Origin: an uncultured Clostridia bacterium
GTDB lineage: Bacteria > Bacillota > Clostridia > Christensenellales > UBA1242
Direction: 5' to 3'
Length of the DNA: 32,310 nucleotides
Assembly (NCBI GenBank): GCA_945921465.1
Contig: CAMEKS010000011.1
Coordinates: 1 to 32,310 of the forward strand
Below the pieces are notes generated by a model, which saw only the letters and a program-made list of their open reading frames with translations, was not told the DNA's origin and did not search any database. This document shows, one piece after another, positions 7,430-15,330 of the stretch. Positions within the stretch are counted from its first letter, which is position 1. Every line of letters begins with the position of its first letter. The translations under genes were made by a program, and so were the position numbers.

Positions 7430-7957
7430 TTAGTTGCTTTCTGGTTCTTGTACCTCTACCACAATTTCATCATTGTTCTGCTTGGCAATTTTAGTCTTTG
7501 CTGTTTTAACGCCAGTTTTCTTAGTGTATTGTGTTATTGTAACAAGAATAAAAGTTCCTACTACCAGAATAGCAGTAAACAAACTGCCAATGCCAAATCC
7601 TACACCCAAAGTAGCTGCTAAAACAATAGACCAAACAAAATTAAAGAAACTAAGGCCTGCAAGAACACAAATATTGATGTAATTAACTAACTTCAATGTT
7701 TTGTCTGTTGCTTTGATGGTTATTATACCTCTCTGAGAAAATATAGCCAACACTGGCACTGCAATTAAACCGAGCATTGTTAAAAACGAAAGAGTCTGAA
7801 ACAAGCTAACAAATACTCCCCAAGTGCCTGCATACCACAAACTCATTATTGCAAAACCATCAATTGATGAAATATAAGGCAACCGCCAAAATAATAATGT
7901 CAATAATAACACTAAAGCCAATGAAATATAATAAAACGAATTTTTCTTATTAATCAT
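7430..7957 (-). CDS. Four-helix membrane protein with charged C-terminal tail
   Basis: The family is not recognised. The 175 residues have hydrophobic segments at about 8-26, 47-72, 93-115 and 119-141. A polar tail follows that is first basic (TKKTGVKTAKTKIAKQ) and then acidic (EIVVEVQEPESN) and should face the cytoplasm. There is no enzyme motif and no signal for cleavage. The ATG has AAAGGGAG at a good distance, and an extended -10 promoter lies upstream, so the gene is its own unit between a shared terminator and a 528-base gap. Confidence 0.75.
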   Translation of the reverse strand: MINKKNSFYYISLALVLLLTLLFWRLPYISSIDGFAIMSLWYAGTWGVFVSLFQTLSFLTMLGLIAVPVLAIFSQRGIITIKATDKTLKLVNYINICVLAGLSFFNFVWSIVLAATLGVGFGIGSLFTAILVVGTFILVTITQYTKKTGVKTAKTKIAKQNNDEIVVEVQEPESN

Positions 7958-8010
7958 AATTACTCCCTTTTTAATTAGAATTAGTCAAATTACCAATCAC
8001 TTGTTTTCCA

Positions 8011-8019
8011 ATTATAACA
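8011..8019 (-). promoter_or_regulatory. Extended -10 promoter element
   Basis: On the minus strand TGTTATAAT (TG at 8019-8018, TATAAT at 8016-8011); the -35 is poor (TACAAT at 17 bp). It lies about 55 bases before the ATG of the four-helix membrane protein. Confidence 0.45.
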
Positions 8020-8317
8020 TAATTCGATATAATTGTATAGCAATTGCTATTATAAATATGGCAAAAAAATTAAAAAAGTTAAAACAATAATTAAACTGAA
8101 TAGTTTAACATTTCAATTTATAATATAATAAATAATTAGATTATAACTACTCTAATTTATCATATTTTCATCACAGCATTGAACAAATTACCTTTTTACT
8201 CAATACTCTATTATATCACTGCTTATTCAAAATTGAATTAAAAACAACATATAATCTAAGCAATAATTATATAAAAAATCATTCTAAGGTTAGCAAATAT
8301 GAATGAATGATATTACG

Positions 8318-8374
8318 AAGGCTCTATTGTAATTAATTTGAGACTCTACTACAATAGTTCCAAAGCAGAGTCTT
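8318..8374. other. Interleaved inverted repeats (possible pseudoknot)
   Basis: CTATTGTA (8324-8331) pairs with TACAATAG (8350-8357). Inside its loop AGACTCT (8341-8347) pairs with AGAGTCT (8367-8373), giving an H-type pseudoknot with loops of 9, 2 and 9 bases. Alternatively AAGGCTCT (8318-8325) pairs with AGAGTCTT (8367-8374) around the inner stem as one long hairpin. It is about 110 bases downstream of the LURP-one gene's stop. No U-run follows on either strand. Confidence 0.4.
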
Positions 8375-8485
8375 ATGTACTATGAAAAGTTAAACTATTT
8401 ATTCGCATTATTGTTTATAAGAGTTTCGTATTCCTAGCAAAAAAATGAGAAGAGTCAGTTCATCTCATTCCTTTGAATATCTTGA

Positions 8486-8968
8486 TTATGTATTATTTTC
8501 TTTGCGGTTTGTCATAGTATTGATTGCCACAACAAGTGCACTGAAGAATGGTATATATTGTTCATCTGCCTCTAGCGATACATCGCTACGAAGATCTAGA
8601 CGGTTAATTGAGCCCCTTTTCTCATCATTAGCTATAATATCAAAATGTGAAGATGCAAAATTTCCATTAATCTTAATCTCATCTTGATATCCTTTAACAA
8701 TATACTCATTCTTCAGCGATGCGTTGTCACATAATGTTGCAATCTTTTTCTTATTAGAGTCATAGATATATGTTTTGTGAATAATCCAATTGAACCAAAA
8801 TCTATTACGGACTATATACAACAAATTACCATCTTTGTCATAAATCCTTTTCTTTCTAGTAGGGCTAAATAATTTCCCTTTCATACTCATTATTGTCTCG
8901 CCCGCTTCATTATTAATATCTGCTTTTGACACCAATGACCAAAACCTATAAGAAATTTTTACTTTCAT
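8486..8968 (-). CDS. LURP-one-related (YxjI-type) protein
   Basis: This 160-residue protein shows the repeated beta-strand pattern of the LURP-one-related/Tubby-like C-terminal family. MKVKISYRFWSLVSKADINNEAGETIMSMKGKLFSPTRKK begins with the 'shape, internal strand, D/N-G' units, then IYDKDGNLLYIVRNRFWFNWIIHKTYIYDSNKKKIATL repeats them. The length fits the family (about 160). Members form a closed beta barrel around a central helix; the bacterial role is unknown. No membrane segment is present. It is the last gene of a leftward three-gene operon, 22 bases after the preceding stop, with AGAGG about 12 bases before its ATG. The family call is good; the function is open. Confidence 0.78.
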   Translation of the reverse strand: MKVKISYRFWSLVSKADINNEAGETIMSMKGKLFSPTRKKRIYDKDGNLLYIVRNRFWFNWIIHKTYIYDSNKKKIATLCDNASLKNEYIVKGYQDEIKINGNFASSHFDIIANDEKRGSINRLDLRSDVSLEADEQYIPFFSALVVAINTMTNRKENNT

Positions 8969-8990
8969 AGTAACACAACCTCTATATATT

Positions 8991-9491
8991 TTATTTATTA
9001 ATTAATAAAAATATTAAGCCAACGACAATTCCTATAAATAGAATAACCCTTAAAGCCGCTTGAATACGCCACCTGCGCTTTATCTTTTTGTCAAAAGCGT
9101 AATAGTTAGAAATCTCTTTAATCCCATCAGTACCCTCTATTGTAGCGAATTTTCCACTGTCGCCAAGTGTCCCTACCTTAACCGTTACACTGGTATCGCC
9201 TTGTACTTGGACAACGAATTTGCAATCTACTGCTACACACACTTTGTCATAAGGCGGATCAAGAATGCCTAATATGCTAATAAAAAAGAATATCATATTC
9301 ATAAGTAGCCATAGTTTTCCACCCAGTTCAGTTTGTCTAGTTATTACTACCTCTGCCTCGGATTTAGCACAATTATATGCGCACTCCAAAGCCCCAAATT
9401 TGTTTTTCTTGCATTTAATTTTCTTGCCATCTATATAAACAGTTGGATTAATCCTAGAGGCACCTAATAATTTCAACGAAAGAGTATTCAT
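8991..9491 (-). CDS. Two-helix membrane protein of unknown family
   Basis: 166 residues. An N-terminal beta-rich stretch (about 1-57; NPTVYIDGKKIKCKKNKFG suggests a small strand-turn fold) precedes a membrane helix (about 59-78). A second beta-like stretch (80-125) is followed by a basic patch (KKIKRRWR) and a C-terminal helix (about 144-164). No family is recognised. Its ATG overlaps the stop of the upstream gene (TAATG), and its ribosome site GGGGAGG lies inside that gene, so translation is coupled. The two membrane proteins therefore probably act together. Confidence 0.72.
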   Translation of the reverse strand: MNTLSLKLLGASRINPTVYIDGKKIKCKKNKFGALECAYNCAKSEAEVVITRQTELGGKLWLLMNMIFFFISILGILDPPYDKVCVAVDCKFVVQVQGDTSVTVKVGTLGDSGKFATIEGTDGIKEISNYYAFDKKIKRRWRIQAALRVILFIGIVVGLIFLLINK

Positions 9492-10072
9492 TATATTCTA
9501 CCTCCCCAACTTAAAATATTAAGAATTGCAAACACAACTACAAATATACTGCAGAACACTATTCTAAGGACGCTGCGATCGTGCTTGTTACAACAAAGTA
9601 GTACCAGTGTCAATATAGATACTCCTAATCCTATCGGTGCCACAATAGGCAAAGCTTTCGCAACAAACTCCAATAAATCAGACGACGAATCACTAATACT
9701 CATAATACCATCCCAATAACCCGGTACAACAAGTAGTATTATGCCCAGTGTTAACAAAATCAACATAAACCCAAAAACGACAGCTAAAATACCCAATATG
9801 CCAATCGCAAAGTTGCTAGATACAAATATTATCATAGCTATAGTCAAGTTGAACATAATTTTGGACAACCTACTAAGATACATAGTCGCCATTGAGCCAT
9901 TGTCAACTTTCTGTTGTTGTATTTCGTTGGCATCTTCTTGTACTATCTTGTGCTGATTATTATCATCGCACACATCATTATCGCCTAAGTTAGATATACT
10001 AACTTCTTCAAGCGCCAAACCATTGTCAGAATGTTCTTCTGTACCAGACAACCTTTGATTATCTTCTTCCAT
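9491..10072 (-). CDS. Membrane protein with acidic N-terminal region, family unknown
   Basis: 193 residues when started at the ATG at 10072. That ATG follows GGAGG with a 6-base spacing, while an in-frame ATG 21 bases upstream has no ribosome site. The first 60 or so residues are acidic and disordered-looking. Hydrophobic segments follow at about 70-92, 95-118, 140-158 and 168-188 (four helices), with the very C-terminus SWGGRI. There is no enzyme motif. It is the first gene of the operon with the two-helix protein and the LURP-one-related protein, which suggests a common envelope-related job that I cannot specify. Confidence 0.72.
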   Translation of the reverse strand: MEEDNQRLSGTEEHSDNGLALEEVSISNLGDNDVCDDNNQHKIVQEDANEIQQQKVDNGSMATMYLSRLSKIMFNLTIAMIIFVSSNFAIGILGILAVVFGFMLILLTLGIILLVVPGYWDGIMSISDSSSDLLEFVAKALPIVAPIGLGVSILTLVLLCCNKHDRSVLRIVFCSIFVVVFAILNILSWGGRI

Positions 10073-10290
10073 CCAAAACCTCCATTGCGCCATATATGTT
10101 ATGTATAATATAGTGTTTTAATAATTACAATTAATTACTATATAATATGACAAATTAATTGTAATAATGAAAATACAAACAATATCCTAATAATATTAAG
10201 AACACTTCCCCTAATATATATTTTTTTCCGTAACACTACAAAATTTGTTTTTTATTTCCGTATTTAATAAATATTGTATACACGAAAACA

Positions 10291-10310
10291 AGCGGGTCAT
10301 TAGACTCGCT
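10291..10310 (-). terminator. Probable ftsZ terminator
   Basis: On the minus strand AGCGAGTC-TAAT-GACCCGCT (8-bp stem with one G-U pair) followed by TGTTTTCG. The U-run is short. It begins 14 bases past the ftsZ stop. Confidence 0.6.
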
Positions 10311-10323
10311 TATTTGTTGACAA

Positions 10324-11457
10324 TTATTTTCTATTCTGCATTAATTTACGATAAATTGGCGGAATATCTGCATCATCTAACTCAATCCTAGAAGATTGAA
10401 CTTCTTCCTCATTATGTTGCTCAGGTTGTGCCACTGGCTCTGGTGCTTCGGTGTGCATCACTTCTCTCTTAACTTCTTCTGCCATAGTTGTGCCATTAAA
10501 GCCTGTAGCAATAATAGTAATCTCTACTTCGTCATCCATATTATCGTCTATGCCACTACCAAAGATTATATTACAATCTGGATCTACAACTTCTCTAACC
10601 AACTCTGCAGCCTCATAAACCTCATCTAGTGTTAAGTCTAAGCCGCCCTTGATATTGATAATAATACCAGTCGCACCCTCAATGGTTGTCTCTAGTAGTG
10701 GGCTAGATACTGCTTGTCTCACAGCCTCAATTGTACGATTTTCGCCTTTGCCACGACCTAAGCCCATATGTGCTAGACCTTTATTCTTCATAATAGTCTT
10801 AACATCGGCAAAGTCTAAGTTGATTAGACTAGGAGTAACGATCAGGTCCGAAATACCTTGTATGCCTTGACGCAATACATCATCTGCAGTACGGAATGCT
10901 TCTACAATAGTAGTGCCCTTAGGGACTATCTTCAGCAATTTTTCGTTCTGAATAACAACCAGTGTATCAACATTGGCTTTTAATTCTTTTAATCCCCTAT
11001 CTGCATTTGCCATACGATTACGTCCCTCAAAACCAAATGGCTTGGTAACAACTGCGATAGTTAATATACCCATTTCCTTAGCTATTTGTGCAATAACCGG
11101 AGCAGCGCCAGTACCCGTTCCACCACCCATGCCAGCTGTGATAAATACTAAGTCTGTACCTTCTAGTACTTGTTTTAACATATCCCTATTTTCTTCAGCT
11201 GCTTTTCTTCCAATCTCTGGGTCAGAGCCTGCGCCTTTGCCGCCAGTAAGAATCTCTCCTATCTGAATGCGATGTTGTGCCTTGCTCATCAATAACGCTT
11301 GCTTATCGGTATTAACAGCCACAAACTCAGCACTCTTAATGCCTGCCTTGACCATACGATTGACAGCATTGTTGCCGCCACCGCCTACACCTATTACCTT
11401 AATATTACAGATAGGTGTGTAATATTCGTCTTTGTCGTAATATTTCTCGTCTTCCAT
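10324..11457 (-). CDS. ftsZ: Cell-division GTPase FtsZ
   Basis: FtsZ is the tubulin-like GTPase that polymerises into the Z ring at midcell. The 377-residue protein has the nucleotide loop [13 protein letters not shown] (about 23-35), the tubulin signature GGGTGTG (111-117), and the T7-loop text NLDFADVK that supplies catalytic acids. A short variable linker precedes the conserved C-terminal tail DIPPIYRKL, the usual binding site for FtsA, SepF or ZapD-type partners. Length is normal. AAGGAG precedes the ATG. It lies 115 bases after the divergent ftsA-like gene, ending the leftward dcw cluster at a terminator. The linker is rich in Glu/Gln. Nothing is missing from the active site. Confidence 0.98.
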   Translation of the reverse strand: MEDEKYYDKDEYYTPICNIKVIGVGGGGNNAVNRMVKAGIKSAEFVAVNTDKQALLMSKAQHRIQIGEILTGGKGAGSDPEIGRKAAEENRDMLKQVLEGTDLVFITAGMGGGTGTGAAPVIAQIAKEMGILTIAVVTKPFGFEGRNRMANADRGLKELKANVDTLVVIQNEKLLKIVPKGTTIVEAFRTADDVLRQGIQGISDLIVTPSLINLDFADVKTIMKNKGLAHMGLGRGKGENRTIEAVRQAVSSPLLETTIEGATGIIINIKGGLDLTLDEVYEAAELVREVVDPDCNIIFGSGIDDNMDDEVEITIIATGFNGTTMAEEVKREVMHTEAPEPVAQPEQHNEEEVQSSRIELDDADIPPIYRKLMQNRK

Positions 11458-11502
11458 TCTCTTCTCCTTGTTTGATTAGACTATTTATTAGGTTTGACTA
11501 AT

Positions 11503-11541
11503 TCACCCATAATAGTTTAACTCTTGGCAACGTCTTTTCAT
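11503..11541 (-). CDS. Possible 12-codon leader peptide upstream of ftsZ
   Basis: In the gap before ftsZ the minus strand carries AGGTGA, seven bases later an ATG, then 12 codons (MKRRCQELNYYG) and a TGA. It ends about 45 bases before the ftsZ ATG. Three of the first four residues after Met are Lys/Arg. It could be a regulatory leader peptide or chance; nothing else supports it. Confidence 0.25.
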   Translation of the reverse strand: MKRRCQELNYYG

Positions 11542-11572
11542 TTCTCGTCACCTGTCTTAATACAATTGTACA

Positions 11573-12688
11573 CTATGCTATGTAATATACAAAATTAATT
11601 AGGCTTAGTTTAGACGAAAATTGCGGTTTTGAATAAACTAATTGGTCTGGAACTACTATTTCAACCCGCCTATTAAGTAATTTTGACATCACTACACCAA
11701 AACCTTTGATATCAACACAACCTTTACCTGTAATATAAATTGGCTGGTTAGGATCGGGCTTAAACTGAAATGAGACCAAAATTTTGTTAATCAATTCTGC
11801 CATAACTTCTAACCTAGCAATTACTACTTCGTTGGCAACATTGGCATTAATCTTGTCTACTCCAGTGCCACTAGCAACCTCGTATACATCCATTGGATTA
11901 GGCTGCAATGTCAAAATCAATTGAGATTTAAGAAAGTTAGCACTTGCATACTTAATCTTCAGTACTTCTGACAAATCTGCTAATATATGACCCTCGCCCA
12001 TAGCAAATGTCTTAAGGTCAACCACGCCCTCTCCTACTATAGAACTGACTGTTGTAGAAACATAATCAAAGTCGACAACAATTGCTCCTTGCTGTCTTGC
12101 CGCTTCCGCTACAAGATAATTATCTTCTGCAAGGACTGTAGGCAAGAATATGTATTCTCTTATACCCAATTCGTCCAATATTGTGGATAATTGATTAATA
12201 AAATCATTCTTGACCAACATACAACTAGCCTTAACCGCCAATGATTTGGAGTACGCATATAGCGGAGAGTATGTCTGCACCCCATCATCTAGTACATAAT
12301 AAATAGGATTCTTAGATATTATGGTGCTAGAACCATCTATATCATCATTAAGTGTAGCAAATAAATCATCTATATGCCTCTGCCTAATTGTTAATTTATT
12401 CTGATAATCCGCCTTAAGATTACGAAGAGCATAACTGCAAAACTCAGCCGGCACGCTAACAAATATCCTATCTAATCCTTTAGGATATTTTGTTTTAACT
12501 TCCGCCACTGCTTTAGCAAGTGCTACACGCAAATCATTGGGCTCCAAAAATTCGCCACCAATATATCCCGCATAGTCAGCGCAGCCACTAGCCAAAATCT
12601 TGATATTGTTATTAACAATCTTTTTGGCAACCGTCACTTCTATCTGCGTAGCCAAAAATTCCAATATCGTCACCGTCATTTTAGACAT
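11573..12688 (-). CDS. Highly divergent FtsA-like (actin-fold) protein
   Basis: Position directly before ftsZ, length (371) and fold order indicate an FtsA homologue. An early strand/helix is followed by IKILASGCADYAGYIGGEFLEPNDLRVAL, matching the FtsA 'G.I.D...l..ai' entry into the 1C region. The VVDFDYVSTTVSS segment (Asp206) stands where FtsA has VVDIGGGTTDI. ADLSEVLKI matches the 'DIA..L.I' helix. YITGKGCVDIKGF matches the adenosine-motif LTGGGS.L.G. The glycines of all three nucleotide motifs are substituted, so ATP binding is doubtful. The C-terminus SLINFVYYIA may replace the membrane-targeting helix. FtsA normally anchors FtsZ filaments to the membrane. I start at 12688, since AAGGGGTG then lies 5 bases upstream. 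A PilM-like actin-fold protein is the alternative. Confidence 0.65.
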   Translation of the reverse strand: MSKMTVTILEFLATQIEVTVAKKIVNNNIKILASGCADYAGYIGGEFLEPNDLRVALAKAVAEVKTKYPKGLDRIFVSVPAEFCSYALRNLKADYQNKLTIRQRHIDDLFATLNDDIDGSSTIISKNPIYYVLDDGVQTYSPLYAYSKSLAVKASCMLVKNDFINQLSTILDELGIREYIFLPTVLAEDNYLVAEAARQQGAIVVDFDYVSTTVSSIVGEGVVDLKTFAMGEGHILADLSEVLKIKYASANFLKSQLILTLQPNPMDVYEVASGTGVDKINANVANEVVIARLEVMAELINKILVSFQFKPDPNQPIYITGKGCVDIKGFGVVMSKLLNRRVEIVVPDQLVYSKPQFSSKLSLINFVYYIA

Positions 12689-12749
12689 AGGTGCACCCCT
12701 TATATCCAAAGTATTCCTCTATCACATCAAAATTTTGTAATAAAAATGC

Positions 12750-12780
12750 AAAAAAGGTGTGCCAGTTTATCGCCACACCT
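12750..12780 (-). terminator. Rho-independent terminator after ftsQ/divIB
   Basis: Minus strand: AGGTGTG (12780-12774) and CACACCT (12761-12755) around a 12-base loop, then TTTTTTG. It lies between the divIB-like gene and the ftsA-like gene, so the latter needs its own promoter or read-through. Confidence 0.85.
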
Positions 12781-12916
12781 ACATAGTTTTATGACATAAA
12801 CTAGCCATATACTAGTTTAAGTATAGCCAAAAATTACAAATTAGTCAAAGATTTTATGGGCTATAGAATTTTTTCTAATTATTCAAAATAATGTATATTT
12901 ATTAATAAACACATTG

Positions 12917-13762
12917 CTATTGCCGATAACTAGCCACTATTTTTCCAGAATTCTCAAATACATAGATTTCGCCAGTTGTATTGTGCTTGTCGTGTTCGAT
13001 ATCATACACTTGCAACCCCAATGCAACTTTGGTATCTAGCAATGTAGTTGCATTAGATATAGTAATATTGATGCCATACTTAGTTGTTAATTCTACTGTT
13101 TTAACAAATTCTAATTCAGCACCTGACGAATTAACAACGAAATTGCCACTTTCTCTCAAATTAATCTCTGTAGCAAAACCTTTTAGTGATACCATATTGT
13201 ACCCCGCCTTAGCAAATGCATTTGCAAGATTTTGCAGCACAGGAGTGATATATATATTATTGATAAAGTCAGCTGTATCATATCCATCGGCAGCTAGATC
13301 AACATCGGCGTAAGAGATATTAACCTTAATTGGTGCTATATAGCCCACTCTATGAAGATATGCATTGTTGCAGAATTTCAAAATTTTTAAGTTTTGGTCA
13401 CAAATAGCAAATGTATCATCCGCTTCTGCACCAAATCTAATAGCGTACACTTCTTCCCTCTCAGCAGCATGAACAACTAAATTATTAGGGAAAGTGGTCT
13501 CTACAGATATAACATTAAGATAAGGATTGTTATGTTCTAAGCTACTAATCATCTTAGCCTTGTCTACAAGAAAGATACTATCCCCGTATGGAACAGTCAC
13601 ATCATTCAAGTAATCGTCTTGGGTGCAATCTTTTAGAACATAGCGTTGGTTAAGGAAGTTGAAACTAATTGTTCTAACTCGAAATATTGTACTAGCCAAC
13701 ACGACCACCAGAACTACAATCATTAAGATAGATATTAGCACTGCTAATTTCTTACTTTTCAT
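12917..13762 (-). CDS. ftsQ: Division protein FtsQ/DivIB
   Basis: 281-residue bitopic protein: a short basic cytoplasmic start (MKSKK), one membrane helix (about 7-27), and an FtsQ-type POTRA domain beginning ISFNFLNQRYVLKDC. Then come SSLEHNNPYLNVISVETTFPNNLVVHAAEREEVYAIRF, the family 'I..l...P.v..v.v.r..P..l.i.v.Er' pattern, and a C-terminal beta domain. With FtsL and FtsB it controls septal peptidoglycan synthesis from the outer side of the membrane. Position between murA and ftsA/ftsZ is standard. The start has only a weak ribosome site (AAAGG at 11 bases, partly inside a hairpin), suggesting translational control. A terminator follows it. Confidence 0.88.
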   Translation of the reverse strand: MKSKKLAVLISILMIVVLVVVLASTIFRVRTISFNFLNQRYVLKDCTQDDYLNDVTVPYGDSIFLVDKAKMISSLEHNNPYLNVISVETTFPNNLVVHAAEREEVYAIRFGAEADDTFAICDQNLKILKFCNNAYLHRVGYIAPIKVNISYADVDLAADGYDTADFINNIYITPVLQNLANAFAKAGYNMVSLKGFATEINLRESGNFVVNSSGAELEFVKTVELTTKYGINITISNATTLLDTKVALGLQVYDIEHDKHNTTGEIYVFENSGKIVASYRQ

Positions 13763-13774
13763 AATTCCAAAAGC

Positions 13775-13802
13775 CTTTGCTCGCCAAATATTTTTGGCAA
13801 AG
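13775..13802 (-). promoter_or_regulatory. Hairpin overlapping the ftsQ ribosome site
   Basis: On the minus strand CTTTGC (5' arm, 13802-13797) pairs with GCAAAG (13780-13775), with an inner CAAA/TTTG stem and a bulge. The 3' arm GCAAAG runs into AAAGG, the only ribosome-site-like sequence before the ftsQ ATG. Confidence 0.35.
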
Positions 13803-13855
13803 ATTATTAATCAAAAATGACAATCATTGCATTTTATATAGTGTCAAATTTCACA

Positions 13856-13869
13856 TTTGGTGCACCAAA
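13856..13869. other. 14-bp perfect palindrome between murA and ftsQ
   Basis: TTTGGTGCACCAAA is perfectly self-complementary with no loop, so it suits a dimeric DNA-binding protein more than an RNA hairpin. It is about 95 bases upstream of the ftsQ ATG. Confidence 0.35.
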
Positions 13870-13970
13870 ATATGCCGCACGCTAGTCATTTGTTTTTCAC
13901 ATTATATCACAAGTTGTGTTGATTAAAAATCATTTTTGGTATTATTATAAAGTTTTTAGCAAAATACTTT

Positions 13971-15236
13971 TTACATTTTTATTTGTTTTCTGGTTATATC
14001 CGCATTTAATCGGCAAAGGTCGCACTCTATAGCCTTGTATCCCCTATCTATATGCTCTACACCCAGCACGGTAGTATATCCATCTGCTTTTAGCCCCGCA
14101 ATCACCAAGCCTGCCCCACCTCTAAGATCTCCTGCCGTAACCTCGGCACCATATAGCCTAGGCACTCCCCGAACTATAGCCGATTTGTTATTTAATGTAA
14201 TGTCAGCACCCATTTTATTAAGCTCACTAGCGACCTTAAATCTTGTCTCATACAAATTCTCTGTAACGACCGATGTGCCACGACTAATTGTTTGCAGCGT
14301 CAATATTTGACTTTGCAAATCGGTTGGAAACCCAGGATATACTTGAGTATCGATAGCAGCAATAGAATTAAGCCGTTTGTTACAAAGCATCTCTATACTA
14401 GTAGGCGAAATCTTAAATCTACATCCCGCTTGTCGCAATTTGTTAATCAGTGCCACATTATGCTCAGGAATAACATTATCTAGTTTGATTTTGCCCTGAC
14501 TCATAGCACACGCTATTATATATGTGCCTGCTATTATTCTGTCCGACATCGGCGTGTATGTTGTACCATACAGCCTGTCAACGCCATCTATTGTTATAGT
14601 TTTGGTACCCGCACCACTGATTTTAGCCCCTGCTGCATTAAGGAAATTTTGCAAATCTTCTATCTCTGGTTCGCAAGCCACATTGTATATGGTAGTTGTG
14701 CCCTTTAGTAACACTGCTGCCATCATTATATTTTCGGTAGCACCCACCGACGGAAAATCTAAGTGAATACTATTGGCTCGCATATTACTACCATCACAAG
14801 TAATATAACCATGGCGTTCTTCTATTTTTACGTTAAGCGACCTTAATCCATCTAGATGTAAGTCTATGGGTCTAGCGCCTATGTTACATCCCCCAGGATA
14901 TGCCACCTTTGCGTAGTGAAATCTACTAAGCAATGGCCCTAGCATAAAAATACTGGACCTAATTTTTTTGGAAAAATTATCTTTTATGTAAGAACTCTGA
15001 ATAGTAGAGCAATCTATTGCAATAAAATCTTTTTCTCTATTTACTTTGCAACCAATATCTTCTAAAATATCTAACATTATATCCACGTCTACATATCTGG
15101 TACACTTTTCGATTACTGTTACACCATTGCACATTACCGTTCCTGCTAGTATAGGCAAAATAGCATTTTTGGCCGAAGTAATCTCCACACTTCCCTCTAA
15201 ATACTTTCCACCCTTAACAACCAAACACTCCGTCAT
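13971..15236 (-). CDS. murA: UDP-N-acetylglucosamine 1-carboxyvinyltransferase MurA
   Basis: MurA transfers enolpyruvate from PEP to UDP-GlcNAc, the first committed step of peptidoglycan precursor synthesis, in the cytoplasm. The 421-residue protein has the EPSP-synthase-type double fold. It has KGGKYLEGSVEITSAKNAILPILA at the start with the catalytic Lys of the SAKNA motif, and the flexible loop YPGGCNIGARPIDLH with the catalytic Cys117 (the fosfomycin target). YPGFPTDLQSQ and DLRGGAGLVIAGL lie in the second half. I start at 15236 because GGAGG lies 6 bases upstream; the in-frame ATG 33 bases earlier falls inside a hairpin. It is separated from ftsW by two unrelated genes and an empty gap. 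Firmicutes often carry two MurA paralogues; which one this is cannot be decided. Confidence 0.95.
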   Translation of the reverse strand: MTECLVVKGGKYLEGSVEITSAKNAILPILAGTVMCNGVTVIEKCTRYVDVDIMLDILEDIGCKVNREKDFIAIDCSTIQSSYIKDNFSKKIRSSIFMLGPLLSRFHYAKVAYPGGCNIGARPIDLHLDGLRSLNVKIEERHGYITCDGSNMRANSIHLDFPSVGATENIMMAAVLLKGTTTIYNVACEPEIEDLQNFLNAAGAKISGAGTKTITIDGVDRLYGTTYTPMSDRIIAGTYIIACAMSQGKIKLDNVIPEHNVALINKLRQAGCRFKISPTSIEMLCNKRLNSIAAIDTQVYPGFPTDLQSQILTLQTISRGTSVVTENLYETRFKVASELNKMGADITLNNKSAIVRGVPRLYGAEVTAGDLRGGAGLVIAGLKADGYTTVLGVEHIDRGYKAIECDLCRLNADITRKQIKM

Positions 15237-15250
15237 TGCCGACCTCCAAA

Positions 15251-15281
15251 CAAAAAGTAGAGCACACACTTCTCTACTTTT
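15251..15281 (-). terminator. Terminator-like hairpin immediately before murA (possible attenuator)
   Basis: Minus strand: AAAAGTAGAG (15281-15272), 9-base loop, CTCTACTTTT (15262-15253), then T's to 15252. Perfect 10-bp stem plus U-run, ending only 5 bases before the GGAGG of murA. A transcript starting upstream must pass it to express murA. Confidence 0.7.
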
Positions 15282-15330
15282 ATTGTATGGAATATTAATG
15301 TTTTGTGTTAAAATATTTTTTATTATATCA
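15282..15330 (-). promoter_or_regulatory. Candidate murA promoters
   Basis: Two overlapping options on the minus strand. One is an extended -10 TGATATAAT (15330-15322), which would start RNA near 15315 and include the whole hairpin. The other is TTAACA (15311-15306), 18 bp, TACAAT (15287-15282), which would start inside the hairpin's 5' arm and so escape termination. Confidence 0.4.

Larger units (their letters stand above)
7958..8485. other. Gene-free gap with promoter and a folded element
   Basis: 528 bases without a gene. Near the left edge is the promoter of the preceding minus-strand gene (8011-8019). At 8318-8374 lies a set of interleaved complementary segments that can form a hairpin or a pseudoknot. 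The rest is AT-rich and featureless. Confidence 0.5.

Noticed and set aside
8318..8374. Rho-independent terminator for the LURP-one operon
   Set aside because: The stems are there but no U-run follows on either strand, so I list it as an unexplained folded element.
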